DNA of 51,700 nucleotides. Origin: DAOPYE01 sp035352715. GTDB taxonomy: Bacteria > Acidobacteriota > Holophagae > Holophagales > Holophagaceae. Positions 25,452-34,426 of this stretch are shown in pieces; position 1 is the first letter of the stretch, and each line of letters starts with the position of its first letter. The DNA lies in NCBI GenBank assembly GCA_035352715.1, contig DAOPYE010000006.1, positions 1 through 51,700 of the forward strand, read 5' to 3'. The position numbers and the translations under genes are program-made. The notes under the pieces were generated by a model. It saw nothing but the letters and a program-made list of their open reading frames with translations, did not search any database and was not told the DNA's origin.

Positions 25452-26762
25452 ATGACGTCTACGATTCTGCTGCCGAAAATTCCCATCCCCGCCGGGGGAG
25501 CCTTTGGGCCCGTGAAGATCCCCGGCTCCAAATCCGTCTGCAACCGCGCTCTGATCCTGGCCGCCATGGCCCAGGGGGAGTCGCGGCTGGGGGAGGGGCT
25601 GGAGGCCGATGACACCGCGCGCATGCGGGAATGCCTGCGCACGCTGGGGATTCCGGTCCTGGAGACCGGGAGGGATTGGACGGTTCGCGGCGGGGCCGCT
25701 CCCAACGCCAGCGGTCCCCTGCCCGTGGGCGCGTCTGGGACCACCTTGCGCTTCCTGCTGCCCTGGCTGGCCTTTACGGCGCGCATGCCCGTGCGCTTCG
25801 AGGGGGATGTCCGGCTGTTCGAGCGGCCCCTGGGCGGTCTGCTGGATGCCATCGGTGCCTACGGAGCGCGATGGGAAGCCCTTCAGGGTGCCGGTGTGCT
25901 GCACCCCGCGCCCACGGCGCCCGAGGCGTTGGATCTCGAAGTGGATGGCACGGCCAGCAGCCAGTTCCTGACCGGGCTGGCGCAAGCGGCGGCGCTTCTG
26001 CCCGGCGGAGGGCACCTGCGCTGGAGCCGCCCCCCGGTTTCTGTCAGCTATCTTCAGCTCACCGTCCATTGGCTGGGCATCTTCGGATGCGAATCCCGGC
26101 TGCGCGCCGATGGCTGGGAGATCCCCGGCGGGGCCCTGAGGCCCAATAGCCTCGCCATGCCCGGCGACTGGAGCGGGGCCGCGGCCTTCCTCTGCGCTGC
26201 CGCCGTGACGGGGTGCCGCGCACAGGTCGCGCCGCTGGATCGGCGGGATCCCCAGGGCGACCGCGCTCTGATGGAAATCCTGGAAGCAGCCGGATGCCGT
26301 CTCGCCTGGATCAATGACGACACGCTCACTCTTGAAGGTCCGCTGCTGCGCGGACTTAACGCCGATCTGGAGCTTTGTCCCGATCTGGGGCCGGTGCTGG
26401 CCGCCACCGCCGCCCTGGCCCCCGCGCCTTCGGTGCTGACAGGGCTCCAGACGCTGCCGCTGAAGGAATGCGATCGTCTGGATGCCTCGGCCGAGCTGGT
26501 TCGATGGTTGGGCGGAAAGGCCGAAATCATCGGTGATCACACGCTCAAGATCTTCCCAGGCGAGGGGCCTGGGCACCGGGATCCCTTCAATCCGCGCCGG
26601 GATCACCGCATGGCTTTCGCCGCGGCCCTGGGAGGCCTGCGATGGGGCGGAGAGCTGCTGGACCCCGGCTGCGTAGCCAAGACACTGCCCCGCTTCTGGG
26701 ATGACTGGGCCGCGATGCTCCACCAGGAAGGGACGCTCCACCCGGAAGGAACTCCCGCATGA
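25452..26762 (+). CDS. aroA: 3-phosphoshikimate 1-carboxyvinyltransferase (EPSP synthase)
   Basis: Joins shikimate 3-phosphate and PEP in the shikimate pathway to aromatic amino acids; cytosolic, 436 aa, normal length. Motifs in order: PGSKSVCNRALILAAM (PEP/S3P-binding Lys), GASGTTLRFLLP, RPLGGLLDAIGAYGA, TASSQFLTGL, DWSGAAAFLCAAAV, PDLGPVLAATAAL with the catalytic Asp, LKECDRLDA with the catalytic Glu, and DHRMAFAAALGG. The PEP-loop reads GASGTT rather than the GNAGTA of enteric enzymes, within the wide variation of this loop. Its stop overlaps the start of the sigma-54 regulator by four bases. Confidence 0.95.
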   Translation: MTSTILLPKIPIPAGGAFGPVKIPGSKSVCNRALILAAMAQGESRLGEGLEADDTARMRECLRTLGIPVLETGRDWTVRGGAAPNASGPLPVGASGTTLRFLLPWLAFTARMPVRFEGDVRLFERPLGGLLDAIGAYGARWEALQGAGVLHPAPTAPEALDLEVDGTASSQFLTGLAQAAALLPGGGHLRWSRPPVSVSYLQLTVHWLGIFGCESRLRADGWEIPGGALRPNSLAMPGDWSGAAAFLCAAAVTGCRAQVAPLDRRDPQGDRALMEILEAAGCRLAWINDDTLTLEGPLLRGLNADLELCPDLGPVLAATAALAPAPSVLTGLQTLPLKECDRLDASAELVRWLGGKAEIIGDHTLKIFPGEGPGHRDPFNPRRDHRMAFAAALGGLRWGGELLDPGCVAKTLPRFWDDWAAMLHQEGTLHPEGTPA

Positions 26763-29700
26763 CCGCGCCCCAGGCCGCCTGGCTGGGATCCTGGAAACAA
26801 CCCTGGGATCTCGGGTATGGGCGGCGCTGGGGACACCCGGTCTGGGCGCTCGCGTCTATTGCCCAGGCCTGGATGCTGGGCGGATGCGAAGGGCGCTGGC
26901 CGCTTGTATCAGGTGAGCTGGCTCGTTCCCGTGCGACGGGATCCGCAGCGGGATCTGCCCTCGATCAGCTGCCCCGGGGACCGCGCCCCGATCCCACCTG
27001 GGTGGCCCTGCTTCGCCACGGCAGCCCGAAGCTGTCAGCCCAGCAGCCAAAGCCGCGCGAGGATGAGCTCCGCATCTGGTGCTGGGACGCCCTGCTGCGC
27101 GGCGATGGATCGCCCTGGATGGCCCTGGGCAGCGTGCTGCTGAGCCTGGAGACACGCCTGCGCTGGGTGGCGCCCTTGGGGATGGTGGACGCGGAAGGCC
27201 GCCTGGTGCTGCCGCCCTTTCTCGATGATCTGGTGCCGCAATCGCTGAAGGCGCTGCCCGCGGGTTGGTGGGTGCGGCTCCTGGGCGGCGGACTGAAGGA
27301 TGGATCCGTGGGTCTGGATGGAGAGGGCCGCCTGCTGCCCGAAGGCCCGCCGCCCCGGGAACTCCATCTGCTCGGGGATGAGACGCGCCCCTTCCTGGAG
27401 CCCCTCGCCTTGAAAGAGGCTCCGCCCGAGGTTCTGCTCCCCTGGGCGGTGGAGCGGGAGGGCTTCTGGATCCTGGATCCCCATCTGAGGGCCTGGACCC
27501 GCGGGGCTGGGGCTTCCATCCAGGGGCTGGCGGATCTGACGTTGCCGTCCCTGGCGCGCGGGGATGCGCCCGAGCCTCTCATCGCAGAGATACTCGCGGG
27601 CGAGATCCAGGGGGCAACACCATGCCCTGATGGCTGGGCATCCGCTCTGGACGCGGATCTCCACGGCCAGACGATGGAGTTTCCGCCCCCCAGCGGCGAC
27701 CCGGTGCTGGACCGCATCCGCATGCGCTGGGGAGGCGAAGCCCCCGCCCCGATTCCGGGCTATCCCTGCTGGGGCGAATCCGCCCATGCCTGCGCGGATC
27801 CATTTCATTGGATGGCCGAGGGCCGCCGGGCCTATTTCGCGCAGGACATGGAAGCCGCCCTGCGGGCCTTCACCTGGGCCCACGCCCATTTCACACGCCT
27901 GTGCAGTGCCTTCTGGGCCGAGCGCGCGGCGGCCAATGCCGCCACGGCGGCCCTTTTCTGGGGCGATCTGCGGGCGCTCGGCGCGTGGCGCAGGATCCTG
28001 GGACCCGAGCCCTCGCCTTACCAGGAGCACAGCGAAGCCCTGCTGCACGCCGTCCAGGGCGAATGGGACGAGGCCCTGTCCCTGGCCCGCCGGACCGCGC
28101 GGGAGCACGATTTCCAAAGTGCCTGGGTGTTGCTGGCGCAGCGGGCCATGCAGACGAACCAGCCCGACAAGGTGGCCGAAGAGCTGGCTGAAATCCTTCC
28201 ACACCTGGCTCCCAGTCCCTTTCGCGATCTCGTTCAGGCCTGGCTGGGCGGCATGGCGCAGCCAAGCCCCGAGGGCTTGGACCCCGAGACGCTGCTTGCC
28301 TGGGAGCTGCACCGCGTGCTCCGCCAGCGGGTGGATGCCAAGGCCTTCTGGGTCGCCTGGGAGCGCTGCTCGAACCATCCCATGCGGCTGAACTGCGCCC
28401 TGGATCTTCTGGAGGCGCGCCCGGAGGAGCGGAGCTTGGCCCGCCTGCTGCGGCTGCAGACCTTGGCGGATCGCATGGGCGCCCCCCGGCTGCAGGCGCG
28501 GGTGAACCTGCTGTGGCCCTACCCGGAGACCGAAGCCCCCCTGGAAGTGGAAAGCCTGGTCCGGGACCAGCTCGCCCGCCTGGGGCATCCCGTCTGGATC
28601 GCGTGGGATGGCCGTTCGGAAGCCTTGGGGTTTGGCGAGCCTCCGCCCGAAGGCGCGCTGCCCCGGCTTCGGCAGGCGGGGCATCTGCCGCCCTTCCAGG
28701 CCGAAGGGGCGACGGGATCCTGGATCTGGCGGGGCTTTCCCATCCGATGGGAGGGGCATCCCGTGGCTTCGGCCCTGATCGGCTGCCGCCCCGAGGCGTC
28801 CCTGGGCGAACCCAGCACCTTCATGGATCTGCACCTCCTGGCGCCATGGCTGGCTCTCATGCATCCAGCGGCGCCGGAGTCCGAGCCGCCGCTGGAGGGT
28901 GAACTCCTGGCCGATGGATCCGAACCCATGGTCGGCGTGCTGCGGGATATGAACCGCGTTGCCGCTTCGGAATTATCGGTCCTGATCCTGGGGCCCACGG
29001 GCAGCGGCAAGGAACTGGTGGCCAAGGCGTTGCACCGAGCTTCGGGTCGCCTGGGTCCCCTGGTGCCCGTGAACATCTCTGCCTTTGGGGAAGGCGTGCT
29101 GGAATCCGAACTCTTTGGGCATGTGAAGGGCGCGTTCACGGGCGCCGAGCGCGACCGCAAGGGCGCCATCGAACTGGCGGAAGGCGGCACCCTGTTCATG
29201 GACGAGATCGCGGATCTCTCGCCCCGGCTCCAGTCGCTGCTGCTTCGCGTGCTCCAGGATCGCGAGGTGCGCCGCGTGGGCAGCGAGCGCAGCCGCGCCG
29301 TGAACGTGCGCTTTCTGGCCGCCACGCACAAATCCCTGGAACAGCTGGCGGTGGCGGGCGGATTCCGCCGGGATCTGCTCTTCCGCCTTCAGGGCGCGGT
29401 TCTGGAGCTGCCGTCGCTGGACGCCCGTCGCCACGAATTCCCGTACCTGGTGCCTCGGCTCGTCGCGCAGGCTGCCAGGGAGGCCAAGCGCCCATGCCCT
29501 GATATCGCGGCGGGATTGCCCCAAGCGCTGTCGCGCCTTGCCTGGCCAGGCAATTTCCGGGAACTGCGCCACGCCATCCAGCGCGCGCTGCTGCGATGCG
29601 GGGATGGGATGCTGGCGCCCCATCATTTTCCTGAGCTGGATCGGCGTATTTCTACCGTTCGCAGCTGGGAGACCGCGACCCGTGATTTCCAGCGGGGGCT

Positions 29701-29869
29701 ATTGATGGAGGCCCTGATCGCCCAGGACTTCCAGGTCACCGAAGCCGCGCGCGCCCTGGATCTCACCCGACCGGCGCTCTATCTCGCCGCCAAACGCCTG
29801 GGGCTGGATCTGGTCGCCGAGCGTGCGAAGCACAACTCGAAATTCGTAGGGGACCCCGGCTCGGCCTGA
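26759..29869 (+). CDS. Sigma-54-dependent transcriptional activator with very long helical N-terminus
   Basis: An enhancer-binding protein, 1036 aa, far longer than the usual 450-550. The C-terminal third is standard: AAA+ domain with Walker A GPTGSGKE (745-752), the sigma-54 contact loop GAFTGA intact at 791-796, GGTLFMDEIADLSPRLQ (Walker B), arginine region FRRDLLFRLQG, WPGNFRELRHAIQ, and a Fis-type helix-turn-helix near the end (FQVTEAARALDLTRPALYLA). The first about 720 residues have no receiver, GAF or PAS motif. The middle is TPR-like (WMAEGRRAYFAQDMEAALRA, LLHAVQGEWDEALSLARRTA), with a GAF-like stretch around 600-690 possible. It is translationally coupled to aroA (ATGA). Targets are unknown. 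Confidence 0.9.
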   Translation: MTAPQAAWLGSWKQPWDLGYGRRWGHPVWALASIAQAWMLGGCEGRWPLVSGELARSRATGSAAGSALDQLPRGPRPDPTWVALLRHGSPKLSAQQPKPREDELRIWCWDALLRGDGSPWMALGSVLLSLETRLRWVAPLGMVDAEGRLVLPPFLDDLVPQSLKALPAGWWVRLLGGGLKDGSVGLDGEGRLLPEGPPPRELHLLGDETRPFLEPLALKEAPPEVLLPWAVEREGFWILDPHLRAWTRGAGASIQGLADLTLPSLARGDAPEPLIAEILAGEIQGATPCPDGWASALDADLHGQTMEFPPPSGDPVLDRIRMRWGGEAPAPIPGYPCWGESAHACADPFHWMAEGRRAYFAQDMEAALRAFTWAHAHFTRLCSAFWAERAAANAATAALFWGDLRALGAWRRILGPEPSPYQEHSEALLHAVQGEWDEALSLARRTAREHDFQSAWVLLAQRAMQTNQPDKVAEELAEILPHLAPSPFRDLVQAWLGGMAQPSPEGLDPETLLAWELHRVLRQRVDAKAFWVAWERCSNHPMRLNCALDLLEARPEERSLARLLRLQTLADRMGAPRLQARVNLLWPYPETEAPLEVESLVRDQLARLGHPVWIAWDGRSEALGFGEPPPEGALPRLRQAGHLPPFQAEGATGSWIWRGFPIRWEGHPVASALIGCRPEASLGEPSTFMDLHLLAPWLALMHPAAPESEPPLEGELLADGSEPMVGVLRDMNRVAASELSVLILGPTGSGKELVAKALHRASGRLGPLVPVNISAFGEGVLESELFGHVKGAFTGAERDRKGAIELAEGGTLFMDEIADLSPRLQSLLLRVLQDREVRRVGSERSRAVNVRFLAATHKSLEQLAVAGGFRRDLLFRLQGAVLELPSLDARRHEFPYLVPRLVAQAAREAKRPCPDIAAGLPQALSRLAWPGNFRELRHAIQRALLRCGDGMLAPHHFPELDRRISTVRSWETATRDFQRGLLMEALIAQDFQVTEAARALDLTRPALYLAAKRLGLDLVAERAKHNSKFVGDPGSA

Positions 29870-29905
29870 GGCTGCCATGATGGGTCCATTCCTCCGAGGT
29901 GTTCC

Positions 29906-30688
29906 ATGCCCCCCATTTTCTCCAATTGCCTGGGTTGTTCCAGCATCCTGGCCGCCGCCTTTATCATCTGGCTGCTGGCCTGCATCCGCATCGTGAACGA
30001 GTACGAGCGCGCGGTGATCTTCACGCTTGGCAAGGTCAATCCCGGGCCCAAGGGACCAGGGCTCATCTTCGTATTCAAGCCCTTCCAGCGCGCCGTCGTC
30101 GTCTCGCTGCGCACCGTGGTGCTCGATGTGCCCAGCCAGGACATCATCACGCGCGATAACGTGAGCCTCAAGGTCAGTGCGGTCGTCTACTTCCGCGTGC
30201 TGGATGCCAAGCAGGCGATCCTGGGCGTCGAGAACTACTACTACGCCACCAGCCAGATCGCGCAGACGACGCTGCGTTCGATTCTGGGCGAGGTGAGCCT
30301 GGACGAACTGCTGGCGGACCGCGAGAAGCTGAGCCTGCGCCTGCGCGAAATCATCGATTCCTCCACGGAGCCCTGGGGCATCCAGGTGAGCGCGGTGGAA
30401 CTGAAGAGCGTCGATCTGCCTGATCAGATCCAGCGCGCCATGGGCAAGCAGGCCGAGGCCGAGCGCGAAAAGCGGGCCAAGGTCATCGCCGCCGAAGGCG
30501 AGTTGCTGGCCTCCCAGCAGCTTTTGGAAGCCGCCAACTGCATCAGCCAGAACCCAGTCACCATCCAGATGCGCTACCTGCAGACCCTCTCCGAGATCGC
30601 CACGGAGAAGAACAGCACCATCGTTTTTCCGCTGCCCATGGAGTTCCTGAAGATGATGGAGCGGATCGGCGGCTCCAAGAAGGAATAG
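29906..30688 (+). CDS. Slipin/stomatin-like SPFH (band 7) membrane protein
   Basis: A 260-aa membrane-raft-type scaffold protein. A hydrophobic N-terminal anchor (ILAAAFIIWLLACIRIV) is followed by the SPFH core: NEYERAVIFTLGKV, PGLIFVFKPFQ, LDVPSQDIITRDNVSLKVSA, YYYATSQIAQTTLRSILGE, DELLADREKL and the coiled-coil region QAEAEREKRAKVIAAEGEL. This is the slipin signature. GAGG six bases upstream sets the ATG. Slipins often pair with an NfeD-like protease, but none is next to it here. A strong terminator follows. Function is probably membrane organisation or stress. Confidence 0.93.
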   Translation: MPPIFSNCLGCSSILAAAFIIWLLACIRIVNEYERAVIFTLGKVNPGPKGPGLIFVFKPFQRAVVVSLRTVVLDVPSQDIITRDNVSLKVSAVVYFRVLDAKQAILGVENYYYATSQIAQTTLRSILGEVSLDELLADREKLSLRLREIIDSSTEPWGIQVSAVELKSVDLPDQIQRAMGKQAEAEREKRAKVIAAEGELLASQQLLEAANCISQNPVTIQMRYLQTLSEIATEKNSTIVFPLPMEFLKMMERIGGSKKE

Positions 30689-30703
30689 ACGCGGACGACG
30701 TAG

Positions 30704-30734
30704 AAACGGGCCTCGCGTTTGGCGAGGCCCGTTT
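30704..30734. terminator. Bidirectional-type terminator hairpin between slipin and porin genes
   Basis: A perfect 13-bp stem (AAACGGGCCTCGC / GCGAGGCCCGTTT) with a GTTTG loop lies between the convergent slipin and porin genes. The stem ends in TTT on both strands, suiting termination from either side. Confidence 0.85.
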
Positions 30735-30756
30735 GCGTGAGGATGCAGGCTGGCGT

Positions 30757-32019
30757 CTAGAACGCGATCTGAAGCGCGGCCACGATGGTGTTGCCGCCCT
30801 GTTCGCCGGTCTGTCCCGCGGCGGTGTTGGGCTTCAGGAAGTTCTTGCTGCGGGCGATATAGTTCAGCTTAAAGTTGGCCGCCTTCACCTTTTCGGGCTT
30901 CCAGGCGTAGGTGTAGCCCGCGGTGATCTCCGTGAACTTCGGCGTGTAGTCCGCGCCCAGGGCCGAACCGTCGGCCTTCTGGGTGTAGGGGTTGTAGCTG
31001 GTGTACCACTTGTCGCCGCTGTTGTAGTTCAGCACGTCGTAGCGCAGCAGGAAGCTGTGGTTGCCGGTGGTGTAGCCGCCCGTCACGTAGTAGCCGACGA
31101 ATTTCTGGTCCAGGTGCTCGCGCTTGGCGGCGGTGGGGGCCGTCGTCGTGCCATCCGCATTCACGGTCCAGACGCTGGCAAAGCGGCGGCCCAGCACGCC
31201 CGTGATGTATTCGGCGCTCAGCACCCAGGAATCGGTCTGGAAGACGTAGAACGCGCCCAGGTTCGAGAGCTTGTCCTTGTTGTCCAGCACATCGGCGGTC
31301 GCGGGGGCAGAGGTGCCCGCAAAGGGCAGGGCGATCATCTTGCCCTTGTCAGCCTGATCGGTGCCGCCCTGAAGCGTGTAGAAGCCGAACTTGTGGATCT
31401 TCTCGAAGGTGAAGTCCACGCGGCCGACGAAATCCTTCTGGGCGTTGTTATCCGTGCTCTTGCCGGAGACGAGATCGCTCTGGCCGTTGAACAGGCCGAC
31501 GCTGATCTTGGTGGCAAAGTCGGCGGGCTGCCCGAATTCCTGGGCGGCCACGATGCCGCGGTCGCGCTTATCGCCGAATACGCGGCCCAACTGCGAGCGC
31601 TCGGCGAACAGCAGTTCGGAGGAGCTGCCAGCGCCTTCGTACGTCTGCAGCGTCTTCATCTGGCCCGCCTTGAGGCTGAAGCCGGCACCGGGCTTCCAGA
31701 CCAGGAAGGCGTCCTGCAGGATCGTGGGATTGGTGGCAGCGGTGTTGATGGAGGGATCCACCATCACTTCGTATTCCAGACCGTCCATAGCCTTGCCGCT
31801 GATCTTCAGCTCGGAGCGGCGGACCGTGAAGGTGTTCTCCTTGAACTCGCTGCGCAGATTGAAATAGCCGCCGGGGGCCGCGCTGTTCCGGCGCAGATTG
31901 TTGTCCGTCATCTGGGTGTACCAAAGCTGGACGCTGCCGCTGATGTTGGCCTGGGCGAGAACGGGACGAGCGCCAAGGATCATCAGGGCGGCCGCGCCGA
32001 GGGTGCAAGTGCGTTTCAT
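30757..32019 (-). CDS. Outer-membrane porin (phosphate-selective porin O/P-like)
   Basis: An outer-membrane beta-barrel of 420 aa. AAGGAG six bases upstream fixes the ATG at 32019, giving a signal peptide MKRTCTLGAAALMILGARPV then LAQ-A. The mature protein is a run of alternating amphipathic strands (SVQLWYTQM, EYEVMVDPSIN, FLVWKPGAGFSLKAGQMKT, FVGRVDFTFEKI, FLLRYDVLNY) and ends in ALQIAF, the C-terminal Phe needed for outer-membrane insertion. The KAGQMKT and ERSQLGRVFGDKRDRG segments match OprP/OprO-type porins. Whether it is anion-selective cannot be judged. A 6-bp dyad lies upstream. Confidence 0.9.
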   Translation of the reverse strand: MKRTCTLGAAALMILGARPVLAQANISGSVQLWYTQMTDNNLRRNSAAPGGYFNLRSEFKENTFTVRRSELKISGKAMDGLEYEVMVDPSINTAATNPTILQDAFLVWKPGAGFSLKAGQMKTLQTYEGAGSSSELLFAERSQLGRVFGDKRDRGIVAAQEFGQPADFATKISVGLFNGQSDLVSGKSTDNNAQKDFVGRVDFTFEKIHKFGFYTLQGGTDQADKGKMIALPFAGTSAPATADVLDNKDKLSNLGAFYVFQTDSWVLSAEYITGVLGRRFASVWTVNADGTTTAPTAAKREHLDQKFVGYYVTGGYTTGNHSFLLRYDVLNYNSGDKWYTSYNPYTQKADGSALGADYTPKFTEITAGYTYAWKPEKVKAANFKLNYIARSKNFLKPNTAAGQTGEQGGNTIVAALQIAF

Positions 32020-32071
32020 GGGATCTCCTTTGCCAGTCATTTCGGCTGCACAAAGGTTCCCGGCCCGCCGT

Positions 32072-32088
32072 GACTTCTTCGTGAAGTC
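32072..32088. promoter_or_regulatory. Small dyad upstream of the porin gene
   Basis: GACTTC-TTCGT-GAAGTC, a perfect 6-bp inverted repeat with a 5-base spacer, lies 53 bases before the porin start in the 113-base gap after the DUF2203 gene. It might be an operator or a small leader hairpin. No T-run follows on the minus strand and no canonical Pho box is present. Confidence 0.3.
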
Positions 32089-32132
32089 CGCGCACCCAGG
32101 CCGTGGCATGGCTGTGAATTCTTGAGGGCCGC

Positions 32133-32498
32133 CTACAGCCCCGGATCCGCAGGTTTTTCCGAAAGCGGCACGCGTGATCCGAAGCCGCCCTCGTAGCTGT
32201 GCCAATGCTCCAGGTCATCTTCGGGATAGGCCCAGCACCAGTAGCCGTCGCCCGCATCGAAATCCACCAGCCACAACCCGTTCACATCCGGCCCCAGCTC
32301 GCGAATGGCCCCGGCCCAGCTCTCCACGAGCACTTGCAGCCGCTTGCGCAGCTCCTCGGCCCGGCGGGCGTCTTCCAGGTGCTCCGCTGCCTGCAGTTCA
32401 TCCGCGAGGCTGGTCGCCAACTCGAAGACGGGCTGGGTGATGCTTTTGACGCGAGGCATCAGCCTTTGCGCTTCGTCGAGTGTGAATACCCGGCCCAT
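32133..32498 (-). CDS. DUF2203 family protein, 121 aa
   Basis: A small cytosolic protein of a widespread but uncharacterised family. The product begins MGRVFTLDEAQRLMPRVKSI, the family signature helix, continues through a long charged helical hairpin (ELQAAEHLEDARRAEELRKR) and ends in a strand-rich half with GLWLVDFDAGDGYWCWAYPE and GGFGSRVPLSEKP. Length agrees with the family (about 120). GAGG ahead of 32498 supports that start over a longer frame. It is divergent from lpxB, the two starts being about 30 bases apart, so their promoters must overlap the genes or lie further out. Confidence 0.8.
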   Translation of the reverse strand: MGRVFTLDEAQRLMPRVKSITQPVFELATSLADELQAAEHLEDARRAEELRKRLQVLVESWAGAIRELGPDVNGLWLVDFDAGDGYWCWAYPEDDLEHWHSYEGGFGSRVPLSEKPADPGL

Positions 32499-32527
32499 GG
32501 ACGGCCTCCGTGCTTCATGATGATCGG

Positions 32528-33703
32528 ATGCAAGCAGCGCTTCCCCCGCCACAAGAAAAGTCAAAACCCCTGCTGGTCATCGCGGGAGAAGCCTCTGGCG
32601 ATCTTCACGGAGCCGAGATTCTCAAGGCCCTCAAGGCAGTGCACCCGGGCCTGCGCGTGATCGGTATCGGCGGCGCGGCCATGACCCCATTCATCGACCG
32701 CAAGCTGGCGGACGTGAAGGATCTGGGCGTCGTGGGGTTTTTCGAGGTGATCAAGCATCTGCCGGATCTCCTGCGTCTGAAGAAGGAAATCCTTCGTGTC
32801 ATGGAGGAAGAAGGCGTGGGCAACGCCCTGCTCATCGACTACCAGAGCTTTAACCTGAATCTTGCGAAGAGCATCAGGAAAAAAAAGCCCTCGATTGGGC
32901 TGCACCAGTACGTCTGTCCCCAGGTCTGGGCGTGGAAGGCCGGGCGCATCCCCACCCTGGCGCGAACCCTCGACACGCTTTACTGCCTGTTTGATTTCGA
33001 GCCGGCCCTGTTCAAGGACACCAAACTGGAAGCCATTTGGGTTGGCAATCCCCTGGTGGAAGCGGTCCAGCCGGAACGGGATCGGGACGCTTTTTTCGCC
33101 GAGACGGGCCTGGATCCCGCGCGCCCGCTGGTCGCCCTGCTGCCCGGCAGCCGCGCCGCCGAGGTGCGCCGCCTGCTGCCCGCCATGGCCGGATTGGTGC
33201 GCCGCTGGTCGAAGGATCCCGCGCACAGCGCCGTCCAGTGGGTGTTACCCGTGGCGTCGACGCTGGATCCCGGTGTCTTTGCTCATGAATTGGAAGACCT
33301 GCCCGTTCATCTGGTGGAGGGTCGCACCTATGCGGCCCGCGCCCACGCCGACGCCGCGCTGGTGTGCTCTGGCACCGCCACGCTGGAGACAGCCCTGCTG
33401 GGCACGCCCATGGCCGTGCTGTACCGCCTAAGCCCGCTGACCTACGCGCTGGCGCGGCGCATCGTGAAGCTGCCGCGTTTCGGCCTCGTGAATGTGGTCG
33501 CCGGGAAGGACATCGCGACGGAGCTGCTTCAGGGCGAGGTGAACCCGGAACGGCTTGGACAGGAACTGTCCAGATTGCTGGATCCAGCCGTGGCCGGCCC
33601 CATGCGCGCAGCGCTGGGCGAAGTCCGCGCCCGTCTGGGAAAGCCCGGTGCCGCGGATCGCGTGGCGGAGCATCTGGCGTCCAGGCTCGCCATGAAGTCG
33701 TGA
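32528..33703 (+). CDS. lpxB: Lipid-A-disaccharide synthase
   Basis: Condenses UDP-diacylglucosamine and lipid X to the lipid A disaccharide; peripheral inner-membrane glycosyltransferase (GT19). The 391-aa protein has the family landmarks LVIAGEASGDLHGAEILKAL, GIGGAAM, DVKDLGVVGFFEVIKHLP, LIDYQSFNLNLAKS, YVCPQVWAWKAGR, FDFEPALF, WVGNPLVEAV, LLPGSRAAEVRRLLP and the nucleotide-binding ALVCSGTATLETALLGTPM. ATG at 32528 is preferred; a GTG at 32510 would add six residues and neither has a strong ribosome site. Its presence, with kdsC, says the cell makes LPS. It is not clustered with other lpx genes here. Confidence 0.96.
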   Translation: MQAALPPPQEKSKPLLVIAGEASGDLHGAEILKALKAVHPGLRVIGIGGAAMTPFIDRKLADVKDLGVVGFFEVIKHLPDLLRLKKEILRVMEEEGVGNALLIDYQSFNLNLAKSIRKKKPSIGLHQYVCPQVWAWKAGRIPTLARTLDTLYCLFDFEPALFKDTKLEAIWVGNPLVEAVQPERDRDAFFAETGLDPARPLVALLPGSRAAEVRRLLPAMAGLVRRWSKDPAHSAVQWVLPVASTLDPGVFAHELEDLPVHLVEGRTYAARAHADAALVCSGTATLETALLGTPMAVLYRLSPLTYALARRIVKLPRFGLVNVVAGKDIATELLQGEVNPERLGQELSRLLDPAVAGPMRAALGEVRARLGKPGAADRVAEHLASRLAMKS

Positions 33704-33721
33704 TCCTCAACGAGGTGTCTC

Positions 33722-34426
33722 ATGAACGAATTCGATGCCAAGGCCGGAAGCTGGGACGACGATCCTGAGCGGTGGAAGCGCACGCAAGCCGTCGCCGAAG
33801 CCATTGGTCGCGAAGTGCCCCTGGACCCCGGAATGCGCGCGCTGGAATACGGGTGCGGTACGGGCCAGCTCAGCTTCGCGCTGCGGTCCAACCTTGGCCC
33901 CATCCTGCTGGCGGATAGTTCCGTCGGGATGCTGGCCGTCCTGGAAGAAAAGATCGCCAAGCTCGACGCGGCGCAGCAGATGAAGCCCCTGCGCCTGGAT
34001 CTGGAGGCGGGCCTGCCCGAGGGCCTGACGGTCCAGATCGTGTACAGCCTGATGGTGCTGCACCACATCCCGGATACGAGCCGCATCCTGCGCGCCTTTC
34101 ATGCCCTGCTGGAGCCCGGCGGCTTCCTGTGCCTTTCCGATCTCGATGTGGAGGATGGCTCCTTCCACGGCCCCGGCGCCCAGGTGCACCCGGGCTTCGA
34201 CCGCGCCGCCCTGCGTGCCCAGTTGGAAGCGGCGGGATTTACCGATGTCCGCATCGACACCTGCCACAGCCTGGTCCGCCATGGCCGGAACTACTCGCTG
34301 TTCCTGGCCGTGGCGGAGAAGCCGTTAAAACCGGTACGTCGCGCTGAGCTGGATGGCCGCAGCGAAGAGGGTCGGGTCGATGCGTCCGCCCAATCCCCGC
34401 AGCTCGAAATCCAGGTTCCGCGATAG
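33722..34426 (+). CDS. Class I SAM-dependent methyltransferase
   Basis: A 234-aa Rossmann-fold methyltransferase, substrate unknown. Motif I is ALEYGCGTGQLSFAL (SAM-binding glycine loop), motif II includes LLADSSVGMLAVLEEKI, the motif IV region is VYSLMVLHHIPD and the post-motif segment is LLEPGGFLCLSDLD. The fold naturally ends near NYSLFLAVAEKP; the last about 33 residues run antiparallel over the 3-prime end of the outer-membrane barrel gene (102-base convergent overlap) and look like read-through sequence. GAGG upstream supports the ATG. It starts 18 bases after lpxB and is probably cotranscribed with it. Confidence 0.88.
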   Translation: MNEFDAKAGSWDDDPERWKRTQAVAEAIGREVPLDPGMRALEYGCGTGQLSFALRSNLGPILLADSSVGMLAVLEEKIAKLDAAQQMKPLRLDLEAGLPEGLTVQIVYSLMVLHHIPDTSRILRAFHALLEPGGFLCLSDLDVEDGSFHGPGAQVHPGFDRAALRAQLEAAGFTDVRIDTCHSLVRHGRNYSLFLAVAEKPLKPVRRAELDGRSEEGRVDASAQSPQLEIQVPR

